This document shows positions 42,408 to 51,218 of a DNA stretch of 64,000 bases, one piece after another (position 1 is the stretch's first letter; each line of letters opens with the position of its first letter). This DNA comes from Flavobacteriaceae bacterium. GTDB lineage: Bacteria; Bacteroidota; Bacteroidia; Flavobacteriales; Flavobacteriaceae. The stretch lies in contig JAGKWW010000003.1 of assembly GCA_021151665.1 (NCBI GenBank), positions 1 to 64,000 of the forward strand. The letters are read 5' to 3'. The position numbers and the translations under genes were made by a program. The notes beneath the pieces are model-generated. The model was not told the origin of the DNA. It saw nothing but the letters and a program-made list of their open reading frames with translations, and ran no database searches.

Positions 42408-42785
42408 ATGAACGCTATCCCAAAACAATACCAGCAGCTTATGCCTTATCTTATTCTGAATGAGGCATCGGCATTTATCGGCTTTGCAAAAGAAGTGTTT
42501 GGCGCAGCCGAGCAATACCGTGTGCAGCGCCCCGAAGATGACAGGATCATCATGCACGCCGAATTGCGTATTGGCGACGCTGTAATCATGTGTGCACACA
42601 GCACCGAAGAATTTGGGCAGCAAACAGCCGGGATGTTTCTCTTTGTCGAAAATGTGGATAATGCCTATAAACTGGCGTTAGATCGCGGCGCCGCAAGCCT
42701 GATGGAACCAGCGCAGCAGGACTACGGCTATTCTGCAGGATTCCGCGATCCTTTCGGTAACCAGTGGTGGATAACACAGCCTTAA
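42408..42785 (+). CDS. VOC (glyoxalase/bleomycin-resistance fold) protein, PhnB-like
   Basis: A 125-residue single-domain protein of the vicinal oxygen chelate superfamily. The PhnB/YdhR-like pattern is visible: MPYLILNEASAFIGFAKEVFGA, then HAELRIGDAVIMCAHS, then DRGAASLMEPAQQDYGYSAGFRDPFGNQWWI. It probably binds a metal or small molecule; substrate unknown. It lies 18 bp after the preceding outer-membrane gene but is not obviously related to it. Confidence 0.8.
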   Translation: MNAIPKQYQQLMPYLILNEASAFIGFAKEVFGAAEQYRVQRPEDDRIIMHAELRIGDAVIMCAHSTEEFGQQTAGMFLFVENVDNAYKLALDRGAASLMEPAQQDYGYSAGFRDPFGNQWWITQP

Positions 42786-42888
42786 CTCATTGCACACAAA
42801 AAGGTTAAGCGGTGCGAAGCGTTTCGGTGCGGCGTTCTTATATCCAAAAAAACGGGATTTCCAAAAGGGCGAAATAAGAATTATGGTT

Positions 42889-42896
42889 TACCTTTG
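42889..42896 (+). promoter_or_regulatory. -7 promoter element (TACCTTTG)
   Basis: Exact TAnnTTTG match, 30 bp upstream of the start at 42927; it rules out the earlier in-frame start at 42894. Confidence 0.6.
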
Positions 42897-42926
42897 AGCC
42901 TTTGCGAACAATCTAAAATATATACC

Positions 42927-43466
42927 ATGGTTTATAAATTCAGGGTGATCCTTGATGCGGAAGAAGACGTTTTCAGGGATATTGCCATAATGGAAGATGA
43001 CACGCTGGAAGACCTTCACAACGCAATCGTGAATGCTTTTGGCTTTGACGGGATGGAGATCGCCTCTTTTTATACCTGCGATGACGAGTGGACCCAGGAA
43101 GATGAAATCCCGCTTTTCGATACCGGCGATGTTCCCGGCGAAATGCGCACGATGGCAGACTATCCGTTAGAGAGCATCCTTGACCGCGAGAACACCAAGA
43201 TCATTTATGTATATGATTTCCTGAATATGTGGACGTTCTTTGTAGAGCTTGCTGCTATTGAGGAGCCCGAAGCGGGCGTATCCTACCCCGACCTCCTGTT
43301 CAGCCACGGGCTTATGCCAATAACGGCACCGGAAAAGGAATTTGGCGCGGATGACGATGATATGTACGGCGACTTTGATGACAGCGACTACGACGATGAA
43401 GACCTTGACGGCCTCGATAACCATGACTTTGACGACATGGGCTTCGATGAGAGGAATTGGAATTGA
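42927..43466 (+). CDS. Plasmid pRiA4b ORF-3-like protein with acidic tail
   Basis: A 179-residue protein with the PRiA4_ORF3 fold (YKFRVILDAEEDVFRDIAI, LEDLHNAIVNAFGFDG, YVYDFLNMWTFFVEL). The last 45 residues are almost only Asp, Glu, Gly, Asn and Tyr, a long acidic, probably disordered tail. The family is found on plasmids and in chromosomes, and its function is not known. The start at 42927 is favoured by the promoter element at 42889-42896. Confidence 0.75.
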   Translation: MVYKFRVILDAEEDVFRDIAIMEDDTLEDLHNAIVNAFGFDGMEIASFYTCDDEWTQEDEIPLFDTGDVPGEMRTMADYPLESILDRENTKIIYVYDFLNMWTFFVELAAIEEPEAGVSYPDLLFSHGLMPITAPEKEFGADDDDMYGDFDDSDYDDEDLDGLDNHDFDDMGFDERNWN

Positions 43467-43468
43467 CG

Positions 43469-43495
43469 TAAGTCATTAAGAGGCTTAGTATCTGA
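43469..43495. repeat. 27-bp direct repeat, left of the four-helix gene
   Basis: The left copy begins TAAGTCATTAAG, 3 bp after the stop codon of the preceding gene; 23 of 27 bases match the right copy at 43886-43912. Confidence 0.75.
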
Positions 43496-43507
43496 GGAAC
43501 TTAGAAT

Positions 43508-43888
43508 ATGGGGACGTTTAGAGAACTGATTATCTGGGAGAAAAGTATGACACTCGTCACTTCAATCTATATCATCACAAAATGTTTCCCTAAGGATGAA
43601 ATGTTTGGGCTTACGTCCCAACTTCGTCGCTGTAGTGTTTCTATCCCAAGCAACATTGCTGAAGGTTTCGGAAGGAATTCTGACACGGAATTTAGCAGGT
43701 TCCTTACTATTGCTAATGGATCTCTCTATGAGCTGCAGACTCAATTACAAGTCGCTTTAAACGTTGGGTATCTCCAGGAAAATGATTTCAATGTCATCTA
43801 TGGCGAAAGCCGGGAACTTGAAGCGATTCTCGCTTCATTTTCAAAAAAAGTAAAAGAACGAATAACCCGGGCAAATCTTAGGCCCTAA
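43508..43888 (+). CDS. Four-helix bundle protein (S23/TIGR02436 family)
   Basis: A 126-residue helical protein with the family signatures FRELIIWEKSM, LTSQLRRCSVSIPSNIAEGFGR and FLTIANGSLYELQTQL. Relatives are encoded in 23S rRNA intervening sequences and as stand-alone chromosomal genes. Here the gene is bracketed by 27-bp direct repeats, the right one starting at its stop codon (TAA at 43886). That arrangement suggests a cassette inserted between two unrelated genes. Biochemical function is unknown. Confidence 0.88.
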   Translation: MGTFRELIIWEKSMTLVTSIYIITKCFPKDEMFGLTSQLRRCSVSIPSNIAEGFGRNSDTEFSRFLTIANGSLYELQTQLQVALNVGYLQENDFNVIYGESRELEAILASFSKKVKERITRANLRP

Positions 43889-43912
43889 GTCGCTAAGAAT
43901 CTTAGTATCTGA
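43886..43912. repeat. 27-bp direct repeat, right of the four-helix gene
   Basis: Right copy, beginning TAAGTCGCTAAG; its first three bases are the stop codon of the four-helix gene and it ends 3 bp before the next start at 43916. Confidence 0.75.
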
Positions 43913-43915
43913 TAA

Positions 43916-44974
43916 ATGATTAATCTATTTAATACCCACATCGAGAGCCTTTCTGTACACAGGGTAGGCAATAAGAGCCGCAATGAGGCTTTGTTTTTAA
44001 GTGAGCAGGCATACCCGCTAAACGACGAGATTGTGCCGCTCCTGAAAGAGTACTTCTTTAAGCCGTTCCGTGATAAGGAAGAAAACTACTTTCAGTTTGC
44101 ACATGATGTGCACCTGGATTATCACGACATGTATAACATGGCTACCGAGATTTTTACCAATCCGGGCAGCGTGCATGATGTATCTAAAAAGATCACCAAA
44201 CACCTGTTTGAGCAAAGCAACCACCCGCACATTAAGAACGGGGAGGTATATGTTGCCTACCTCACGCATGTTACCATAGACAATAATGTAGTAGATGCAA
44301 TCGGTATTTTCAAAAGCGAGATCAAAACCGACTTCCTTCAGTTTGAAGAGCGCGGCAGCAACCTCGAGATACTGCTTCAGCAGGGCATCAACCTGAACAA
44401 GCTGGACAAAGGCTGCCTTATCTTCAATTACAAAAAAGAAGACGGGTACAAGATACTCACTATCGACAGCAACCGCTACGATGCGCGCTACTGGCTCGAG
44501 CATTTCCTTTCGGTAGATGCATTTCAGGATGAGAACTTCATTACGAAGAAATACCTGAAGTTCTGCCAGGACTTCGCCAAGGAGGTTGTGCTTCCGGCAG
44601 AGGATAAAAAAGAAGAGGTCATGTTCATGAACCGCTCGGTAAACTTCTTTGCCAAGAACGATGAGTTTGAAGAAACCAAGTTCCTGAACGAGGTGCTGGA
44701 CAATCCGGACCTTATCCCTGAGTTTAAGCACTACAAAGCAGAGAAAGCGCCAAAGTACAGCATTGAGGATGTGACGACTTTCCCTATCGCCAATGCAGCC
44801 GTGTCTGATGCGCGCCGCAAGATAAAGAACGTGATCAACCTCGATACCAATATCCAGATCAAAATGGATTTTGTTAATCCTGAAAGCGCGGAAAAATTTG
44901 TGGAAAAAGGATGGGACGAGGAAAAACAGATGTACTATTACTTAGTGTACTTCAACAAAGAGCAGAAAAGCTGA
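43916..44974 (+). CDS. Nucleoid-associated protein (NdpA/YejK family)
   Basis: A 352-residue protein of the 37-kDa nucleoid-associated family. Visible pattern: an N-terminal alpha/beta part (HIESLSVHRVGNKSRNEAL), the conserved GEVYVAYLTHVTIDNNVVDAIGIFKSE core, and a C-terminal region with FNYKKEDGYKILTIDSNRYDARYW. Relatives bind the bacterial nucleoid; precise role unknown. It starts right after the right-hand direct repeat that bounds the four-helix gene. A terminator lies about 25 bp downstream. Confidence 0.8.
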   Translation: MINLFNTHIESLSVHRVGNKSRNEALFLSEQAYPLNDEIVPLLKEYFFKPFRDKEENYFQFAHDVHLDYHDMYNMATEIFTNPGSVHDVSKKITKHLFEQSNHPHIKNGEVYVAYLTHVTIDNNVVDAIGIFKSEIKTDFLQFEERGSNLEILLQQGINLNKLDKGCLIFNYKKEDGYKILTIDSNRYDARYWLEHFLSVDAFQDENFITKKYLKFCQDFAKEVVLPAEDKKEEVMFMNRSVNFFAKNDEFEETKFLNEVLDNPDLIPEFKHYKAEKAPKYSIEDVTTFPIANAAVSDARRKIKNVINLDTNIQIKMDFVNPESAEKFVEKGWDEEKQMYYYLVYFNKEQKS

Positions 44975-44997
44975 TACACAGCATAATTCATATTTTT

Positions 44998-45020
44998 AAA
45001 GGCCTCCGGGCCTTTTTTTA
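44998..45020 (+). terminator. Rho-independent terminator
   Basis: AAAGGCC-TCCG-GGCCTTT hairpin followed by T residues, after the nucleoid-associated protein gene. Confidence 0.85.
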
Positions 45021-45126
45021 TTGTTAAAACCTGCACAAACACAAGATGAAAATTACAGTAAAGTAGTACATTGGTAATGATTTTGCCAAAACCCTGTCTA
45101 TTACGTTGAATAGTATTACAAGAGCG

Positions 45127-47004
45127 ATGTTTCAAAGATGCCGGTGGATTGCAGTTGTAGCGCTGCTACTTTACGTTTCTGTATGCGGGGCGCAGGTGAA
45201 ACCGCCTGCCCGTGACACTATTAAAGAACGGCAGGACGAGCGGTACAAAAACCTTGAGGACTACAGCAAGCGCCGCAAATTCACCAAATTCATACACAAG
45301 TTAATCTTCAGGCCGGTACGCGTTAAGGAACCTTCAAATAACCGGAAGAAGACCAAAGCGAGGTCGCCCGAAATGATTAATTCGTTTGACAGGTACAGCG
45401 GAAAGATTGTGCGGCGTATCGTTATTAAAACATTAGACCCCTTTGGCTACTCTATTACCGACACGCTGCACCAGCCCGGCAACTGGGTAGAGAAATTTGG
45501 AAATAGCGTACACCTTAAAACTAAAGAGTTTACCATTCGCAAACTGCTTCTGTTTAAAAAGAATCGGCCGCTTGATACGCTGTTGGTAAAGGAATCGGAA
45601 CGTCTTATCCGCAGCCAGCGTTATGTGCGCCGCGTAATCATAGAGCCTCGAAGGGTGCATTCCAGCATTGACTCTGTAGACATTGTTGTGCGTGTACTCG
45701 ATACCTGGAGCCTGATACCTAATGGTTCGGCATCAAGTTCGGGAACAGACATTCAGATAACCGAGCGAAACTTTTTAGGGTTAGGGCACGAGGTGCACAA
45801 TGACTTCAGTAAAAAATTCAAAACCGGCGAAACGTCCAACCTGATGCGGTACCGCGTGCCAAGCATACTCAATACCTATATAGACGGCACGTTGCAATAT
45901 GAGATATGGCAAAGCGACAACTCGTTGAAGAGCATCAGCTTACAGCGCCAGTTCTTCTCTACCCTTACCCGATGGGCAGGCGGTATTTATTTTGAGGAAC
46001 GCCTGGTTCGTGATTCGCTGCCCGATATGTTTAATGCTGTTCCAAATGTATACGGCTGGCAAAACCTGAAAAGCGAAGCGCAGGATTACTGGGGTGGTTA
46101 CGCCTTTAAAATATATGAAGGCGATAGTGAAGAAGACCGAACTACCAGGTTGGTAACTACCGCGCGCTTCTTTAACCAGCGCTACAAAGAGCGGCCGGAT
46201 TCTGTTTTTGACCCCTATGGCTATTTCAATAACGAGAAGCTGTACCTCGCGAGCGTCGGGCTTACGTCACGTAAGTACGTGCAGGATAAATTCCTGTTCA
46301 ATTACGACATTGTAGAAGATATACCAATAGGTAAGGTGTATGAATCTACGTTTGGTGTACAGGACAAGAACGATATGCGGCGACTGTACCTTGGCGGTCG
46401 GTATGCGTTTGGTAACCTTTATAAATGGGGGTATTTCTCGGTCAATTTTGAGGCAGGCTCCTACTTTTACAAGGATATGACTCGCGAAACCGCCTTCCGG
46501 CTCGATGCGCTGTACTTTACCAACATCCGGACATGGGGGAGCTGGCGTTTCCGTCATTTTGTGAACCCGCAATTTGTCATTGGTGATAACCGTATACCGT
46601 ACATAAAAGACCAGCTTACCCTTACCGGCCCTACCGGAATACCCGGATTTGAAAGTACCGAACTACGCGGTACCAGCAAGCTGCTCATTACGCTGCAAAC
46701 GCAATCTTACGCCCCCTGGAATATCGTGGGCTTCCGCATCAATCCGTTTGCCAATTTTACAATGGGCGTAATCGGCGACCGCTACAACCACATTTGGGAA
46801 AGCAACCTGTACTGCAAGTTCGGCATGGGCGTGCTTATTTACAACGACTACCTTATCTTCAACAGTTTCCAGCTTTCGGTAGCATTCTATCCCAACATTC
46901 CGGGCCAGGGGTACAATGTATTTAAGAACAATACCATCAAGAATAATGATATTGCCTTGCCCGATTTCCAGGTAAGCCGGCCAGCGGTGGTGTTGTATGA
47001 ATAG
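45127..47004 (+). CDS. Outer-membrane protein with POTRA-like N-terminus and beta-barrel
   Basis: A 625-residue exported protein (signal peptide ending SVCGAQ). After a basic linker comes a POTRA-like segment (KIVRRIVIKTLDPFGYSITD, FTIRKLLLFKKNRPLDTLLVKESERLIR, VRRVIIEPRR, VDIVVRVLDTWSLIPN), then a region of alternating strands up to the end. The layout resembles small BamA/TamA-like or FhaC-like barrels. ATG at 45127 is used; the frame upstream offers only TTG. It may insert or export proteins or lipids; specific role unknown. Confidence 0.55.
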   Translation: MFQRCRWIAVVALLLYVSVCGAQVKPPARDTIKERQDERYKNLEDYSKRRKFTKFIHKLIFRPVRVKEPSNNRKKTKARSPEMINSFDRYSGKIVRRIVIKTLDPFGYSITDTLHQPGNWVEKFGNSVHLKTKEFTIRKLLLFKKNRPLDTLLVKESERLIRSQRYVRRVIIEPRRVHSSIDSVDIVVRVLDTWSLIPNGSASSSGTDIQITERNFLGLGHEVHNDFSKKFKTGETSNLMRYRVPSILNTYIDGTLQYEIWQSDNSLKSISLQRQFFSTLTRWAGGIYFEERLVRDSLPDMFNAVPNVYGWQNLKSEAQDYWGGYAFKIYEGDSEEDRTTRLVTTARFFNQRYKERPDSVFDPYGYFNNEKLYLASVGLTSRKYVQDKFLFNYDIVEDIPIGKVYESTFGVQDKNDMRRLYLGGRYAFGNLYKWGYFSVNFEAGSYFYKDMTRETAFRLDALYFTNIRTWGSWRFRHFVNPQFVIGDNRIPYIKDQLTLTGPTGIPGFESTELRGTSKLLITLQTQSYAPWNIVGFRINPFANFTMGVIGDRYNHIWESNLYCKFGMGVLIYNDYLIFNSFQLSVAFYPNIPGQGYNVFKNNTIKNNDIALPDFQVSRPAVVLYE

Positions 47005-47075
47005 GTGTCAGCCGCCAGATTATTTTCAGTCTGCCCTTTAACATATTCTGGCACGTTTCCTGCATAAAAGCCTGT

Positions 47076-48221
47076 GTGAAAAAGAGAAATGTAATGATAC
47101 TGTCGGGGGTGGCTTTGCTGCTTTCGGCAATAGCCTGTTCGGGAGTTGCGACGGGCATAACAAACGGATTTACCAAGATAACCGATGCGATTACCCAACC
47201 GTCGGCCCGCGAAATCTACCAGAGGGAATTTAAAAATGACACGACCTCTTACAACGCCTGGGCTGCGGCATATAACACAGCGCTTCACGACAGCACCTTA
47301 GTAAAGTTGCCTTACGGCGAAAAAGGGACGTTTGTGCCCAACAGCAATGTGGCCTACACGTATACAATCAATGTAAAGGAAGGGGAGGTGTTGGTTGCGG
47401 GCGTTACCAAAGATTCGCTTTCACGGGTATTTATCGATATTTATGGCGAGGGAAAGTCACGACCGTTAATTAGTAATGAACATAATGAAGAGGTTCTAAC
47501 CTATACGCCGCAGTCGTCCGGGGTTTACAAGGTAGTGCTGCAACCCGAAATTTCAGCCGAATCGGCATTCTTCATCAGCATAGCTACCAGGCCGTTGTAT
47601 GGTTTTCCGGTTTCAGGAAAAGGTAATTCTGCCATCATGAGTTTTTGGGGCATGGAGCGCGATGGAGGCAAAAGAACACACGAGGGAATTGACATCTTTG
47701 CCAAAAAAGGCACGCCCGTGATTGCTGTTGCCGATGGTTACATTACCCATACCGGTAACCATGGCCTGGGCGGGAAGCAGGTATGGCTTCGCGACGGCCT
47801 TTTGGGCAGGTCGCTGTACTACGCACATCTCGACAGTATCGCGGTAACAGCAGGCACCCGGGTAAAGACGGGAAGTGTACTGGGCTTTGTGGGTAATACC
47901 GGCAACGCGAAGTTTACACCGCCACACCTTCATTTCGGCATTTATACGGGCTACGGGGCCATAGACCCACTTCCATTCGTATTCAGTACACCCAATGTGA
48001 CACCACCCCAATATCAGTCAAGCTTTAAGCCCGGTACGCTTCGCGCAAAAACCAAGGGCAACCTCAGGCAGGGTCCTGACACCAAATATCCGGCTGTTGG
48101 AGGCATATCCGCCGGGCAGGCGCTTACCCTTCTGGGGCAGCATAACAGCTGGCTCCATATTAAAACGGCTTCGGGGCAGCAGGCGTTCGTTCATAAAACG
48201 CTGGTAGCAGCAAGCCGCTAA
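47076..48221 (+). CDS. M23 peptidase with C-terminal SH3 domain, lipoprotein
   Basis: A 381-residue cell-wall hydrolase. Lipobox AIAC near residue 21; the LytM/M23 zinc endopeptidase core has THEGIDIFAKKGTPV (His and Asp ligands), LYYAHLDS and PPHLHFG (HxH), all intact. A bacterial SH3 domain (GNLRQGPDTKYPAVGGI ... WLHIKTASGQQAFV) closes the protein. The start is GTG at 47076, giving a proper MKKRN signal; an ATG lies six codons later. Acts in the periplasm or on the outer-membrane face on peptidoglycan cross-links. Confidence 0.88.
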   Translation: MKKRNVMILSGVALLLSAIACSGVATGITNGFTKITDAITQPSAREIYQREFKNDTTSYNAWAAAYNTALHDSTLVKLPYGEKGTFVPNSNVAYTYTINVKEGEVLVAGVTKDSLSRVFIDIYGEGKSRPLISNEHNEEVLTYTPQSSGVYKVVLQPEISAESAFFISIATRPLYGFPVSGKGNSAIMSFWGMERDGGKRTHEGIDIFAKKGTPVIAVADGYITHTGNHGLGGKQVWLRDGLLGRSLYYAHLDSIAVTAGTRVKTGSVLGFVGNTGNAKFTPPHLHFGIYTGYGAIDPLPFVFSTPNVTPPQYQSSFKPGTLRAKTKGNLRQGPDTKYPAVGGISAGQALTLLGQHNSWLHIKTASGQQAFVHKTLVAASR

Positions 48222-48243
48222 AAATATCTTTACTTAAAAATAA

Positions 48244-48273
48244 GGGCCGCCGGTTTGTTCCGGGCGGCCCTTT
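48244..48273 (+). terminator. Rho-independent terminator
   Basis: GGGCCGCC (48244-48251) pairs with GGCGGCCC (48263-48270), followed by TTT, after the M23 peptidase gene. Confidence 0.75.
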
Positions 48274-48477
48274 ACCATTATGGCAGGTTATGAGAATTGT
48301 TGGTATAAAACTGTAAACAGCCAACGCACCGCAAACCCTACCATTCACCACAAATTTTCATCGCTGAGCCGTTTTTTGCATTTCATCCCCGTAATTCTAC
48401 AATTCGGTAAATGCGATTTCGCGGCGAACAATTATCTTTAGACATTTGCTTCATCAAACCACAAAAACTAATTTATC

Positions 48478-49101
48478 ATGATCCGACTTACAACAATCCT
48501 CGTATTCTTTATCACTACCATGGTAACTGCACAGGCAAAATATGAAGACGCCATGGGCAAAGCATTCAGCCTTTGGGGCGAAGGTAAATCTACCGAGGCA
48601 TCTGCTATTTTTGAAAGGGTGGCCGCTGCCGAAAAAAACAACTGGCTGCCTTCGTACTATGTAGCACTGGTGAATACCACCGAAGCCTTTAAAACCAAAG
48701 ACAAAAATGCGGTAAGCGCACTGCTTGCAAAAGCGCAACTGGCGCAGGACAATGCTTCGGCGATTTCGCCCAACAACCCCGAGCTGTTGGTTATGCAGGC
48801 GCTTATACACACGGCATGGGTAGCGTTTGATCCCATGACTAACGGCATGAAAATGTCAGGCCCGGTAAACGAATTGTATGCGAAAGCTGCAGTACTTGCG
48901 CCAAACAATCCGCGGGTGGTGTTCTGCAAAGCGGAATGGGACATGGGGTCGGCCCGTTACTTTGGCAAAGACCTGAAGCCTATCTGCGCTGAGGTGAACC
49001 GTTCGCTTGAACTTTTTAAGAACTTTAAGCCAGAAACGAAATTCCACCCAAGCTGGGGGCAGGAGCGCGCCGAAGAGATGGCTCAACAATGCAATAAGTA
49101 A
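48478..49101 (+). CDS. Secreted TPR-like protein of unknown function
   Basis: A 207-residue exported protein (signal peptide ending MVTAQ). Helical repeats of TPR character are visible (AFSLWGEGKSTEASAIFERV, VNELYAKAAVLAPNNPRV). It is followed within 2 bp by a small membrane-protein gene and then a LytS-type kinase gene. This layout suggests a link to envelope signalling, but nothing proves it. Confidence 0.65.
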   Translation: MIRLTTILVFFITTMVTAQAKYEDAMGKAFSLWGEGKSTEASAIFERVAAAEKNNWLPSYYVALVNTTEAFKTKDKNAVSALLAKAQLAQDNASAISPNNPELLVMQALIHTAWVAFDPMTNGMKMSGPVNELYAKAAVLAPNNPRVVFCKAEWDMGSARYFGKDLKPICAEVNRSLELFKNFKPETKFHPSWGQERAEEMAQQCNK

Positions 49102-49103
49102 TT

Positions 49104-49523
49104 ATGCTGTTAGAAGATATAAGCCTTACCTGGATCGTAATTCCATTTATGCTAGCTGCTTTTGGATACAGCAGGATAAGGCGCTCGCGCACCGGCGATA
49201 AACTGAGGGATAACCTCCATGCACTTCAGGTAATGGCAACAATGCTTATGATCGCATTTATGGTGCTCTGGTTGCTGATGCCTTACATGTCAAGCTTTTC
49301 TACTTTCGGCTATCCGGAAACGGTAGAGGATGTAAACACCCCCGAAAAATTGCTGAAGCTGATGCAAAAATACAACCATGTCATCACCCGGACTACCGAG
49401 GTGGTTCACTGGACACTGTTCCTTCTGGCCTTTTGGTTTATGGCTACGTTAATCGGGGTGGCCAATGTGGCGAAACAGCGACTTGACGAAAAAAATATCA
49501 ACAGAGATGAAACTGCTTTTTAA
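49104..49523 (+). CDS. Small membrane protein upstream of the LytS kinase
   Basis: A 139-residue protein with three hydrophobic helices (WIVIPFMLAAFGYS, ATMLMIAFMVLWLLMPYM, WTLFLLAFWFMATLIGVAN) and a cytosolic charged tail. Its gene overlaps the kinase start by 17 bp and follows the TPR-like gene by 2 bp, so the three are probably co-transcribed. I do not recognise a family; it could be an accessory sensor subunit. Confidence 0.55.
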   Translation: MLLEDISLTWIVIPFMLAAFGYSRIRRSRTGDKLRDNLHALQVMATMLMIAFMVLWLLMPYMSSFSTFGYPETVEDVNTPEKLLKLMQKYNHVITRTTEVVHWTLFLLAFWFMATLIGVANVAKQRLDEKNINRDETAF

Positions 49524-50850
49524 AGAACTACTGCGCTCGGCGCTCATCGGTACGCTGATTTTCATCGTGGTGCTGGGCATACTGGCCATACAGGGGAAAA
49601 TCGATTGGAATAGTGCCGAGCTGCCTCTTTGGTATGGCCAGTTCATGATGTTTGCCGTGCCGCTTTACCTTACTAATTCCGGTGTCTTCATTGCGATGGA
49701 CCGGATATTCGGCAAGGGTCGGATGAGCGTAAAGCGCCTGCTTACCGGTTTTGTAGCATCTATGGCTGCCTCTGTCCTCGCAATTTTTCTGCTTACAATG
49801 CTGCACGAGGTTCTGATTGAAGGCAAAACGGTGAGCCAGTTCTTCGCGTCCCATTCACCTTCAGATTATACATTTTCTATTACCGTAACGGTAATCGTAA
49901 GCATTGTGATGCACGGGTTCTACTTTTACAGGCGCTACCAGGAAAACAGGGTTAAGGAACAGAAGATCATTGCGGGCGCTGCCTCGGCACGTTTTGAGTC
50001 GCTTAAGAACCAGATCGATCCTCACTTTTTGTTCAACAGCCTCAACGTTCTCAGTTCGCTTATTGAGGAAGACCCCGATAATGCGCAGCGTTTTACCACC
50101 TCCCTAAGCAAAGTGTACCGTTATGTGCTGGAGCAAAAAGATAAGGAGTTGGTAAGTGTAGAGGAAGAATTGTCTTTCGCTAAAACCTACATGAACCTGC
50201 TGAAGATGCGCTTTGAAAACAGCCTGCAGTGCGAGCTCCCGCAAAATTTACCGGCAACCGAAAACTATGTGGTGCCGCTATCGCTGCAGCTCCTCTTAGA
50301 AAATACAATAAAGCATAATGTAGTGAGCCCTCAACGGCCTTTGCATATCCGAATTTACGAGGAGGGCGGCTACCTTGTGGTACAGAACGACCTTCAGAAA
50401 AAAGAAGTACTGCAGGACAGGAGGGGAGTGGGGTTGCAAAACATCCTGAGCCGCTATGGTATCCTGACCAACAGGAAGGTAATCATTAATGAAGATGCAA
50501 ACCATTTTACAGTTAAGATCCCAATACTAACACAACAGGTACAGATCATGGAAACACGCGCAGACGACAGCGCCGACAGCTACCTTCGGGCGCAAAAAAA
50601 AGTAGAGGACATCAAGGGCTTTTACGGCAACCTGTTCTCTTACGTGGTAGTAAATGCGGGGTTGGCTATCCTGAACCTGGTAACTTCGCCCGATCATCTT
50701 TGGTTTTTCTATCCGCTAATTGGCTGGGGGGTTGGCGTGGCCATACATGCCATCAGCGTATTTAACCTCATGCCGTTTTTTGGCTCCGATTGGGAAGAAC
50801 GAAAAATACGCGAGATGCTGGAAAAGGACAAAAATAACCGGTGGCGGTGA
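49507..50850 (+). CDS. LytS-type sensor histidine kinase with C-terminal 2TM domain
   Basis: A 447-residue membrane kinase: four N-terminal helices, a His_kinase domain with HFLFNSLNVLSSL (His173), an ATPase domain with QLLLENTIKHNV and RRGVGLQNILSRYG, then a C-terminal 2TM domain (residues about 350-440: KVEDIKGFYGNLFSYVVVN ... WEERKIREML). The fusion of 2TM at the C-terminus is unusual, since 2TM is more often a separate protein. ATG at 49507 is chosen because it starts the first helix; the earlier ATG at 49465 adds a charged stretch. Probable partner: the LytTR regulator at 51688. Confidence 0.85.
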   Translation: MKLLFKELLRSALIGTLIFIVVLGILAIQGKIDWNSAELPLWYGQFMMFAVPLYLTNSGVFIAMDRIFGKGRMSVKRLLTGFVASMAASVLAIFLLTMLHEVLIEGKTVSQFFASHSPSDYTFSITVTVIVSIVMHGFYFYRRYQENRVKEQKIIAGAASARFESLKNQIDPHFLFNSLNVLSSLIEEDPDNAQRFTTSLSKVYRYVLEQKDKELVSVEEELSFAKTYMNLLKMRFENSLQCELPQNLPATENYVVPLSLQLLLENTIKHNVVSPQRPLHIRIYEEGGYLVVQNDLQKKEVLQDRRGVGLQNILSRYGILTNRKVIINEDANHFTVKIPILTQQVQIMETRADDSADSYLRAQKKVEDIKGFYGNLFSYVVVNAGLAILNLVTSPDHLWFFYPLIGWGVGVAIHAISVFNLMPFFGSDWEERKIREMLEKDKNNRWR

Positions 50851-50852
50851 GA

Positions 50853-50883
50853 GTATTAAGTATTAAGTTCAAAGTATTAAGTA
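50853..50883. repeat. Short GTATTAAGT tandem-type repeat
   Basis: The word GTATTAAG appears at 50853 and 50874, with a partial copy (TATTAAG) at 50861, in the gap before the stand-alone 2TM gene. Probably slippage-type sequence with no clear function. Confidence 0.4.
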
Positions 50884-50921
50884 CAGAGAATCGAGTTCAA
50901 TCATCAAATCAATAAACAGAA

Positions 50922-51218
50922 ATGGAAACCAATAATTTTGAATATGAACGCGCCCGCCGGAAGGTAAAAGAGATCCGCGGATTTTACTACAACCTGCTTT
51001 GCTATTGCATCGTGATACCGGCCCTGATTATCATTAACGTCACACTTACACCGGGGTACCAGTGGTTTTGGTTCTCATTAATAGGATGGGGCACAGGGCT
51101 CCTGATGCATGGGCTCTCTGCCTTTGGCTATACGCCTTTCCTTGGAAAGAACTGGGAGGAGCGCAAGCTGCGTGAACTAATGGACAAAGAAAACCAACAA
51201 ACAAAAAAATACCTTTAA
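50922..51218 (+). CDS. 2TM-domain protein 1
   Basis: A 98-residue protein made of a single 2TM domain: an N-terminal charged helix (RARRKVKEIRGFYYNLL), two hydrophobic helices (YCIVIPALIIINVTL, WFSLIGWGTGLLMHGLSAF) and the conserved C-terminal GKNWEERKLRELM. It matches the C-terminal domain of the upstream kinase and is followed without a gap by a second copy. May act as a small membrane sensor or regulator of the kinase; family function unknown. Confidence 0.85.
   Translation: METNNFEYERARRKVKEIRGFYYNLLCYCIVIPALIIINVTLTPGYQWFWFSLIGWGTGLLMHGLSAFGYTPFLGKNWEERKLRELMDKENQQTKKYL

Noticed and set aside
44018..44731. Long open frame of 237 codons on the minus strand
   Set aside because: It is antisense to the nucleoid-associated protein gene, which has family motifs and a proper operon position; the antisense translation has no recognisable domain.
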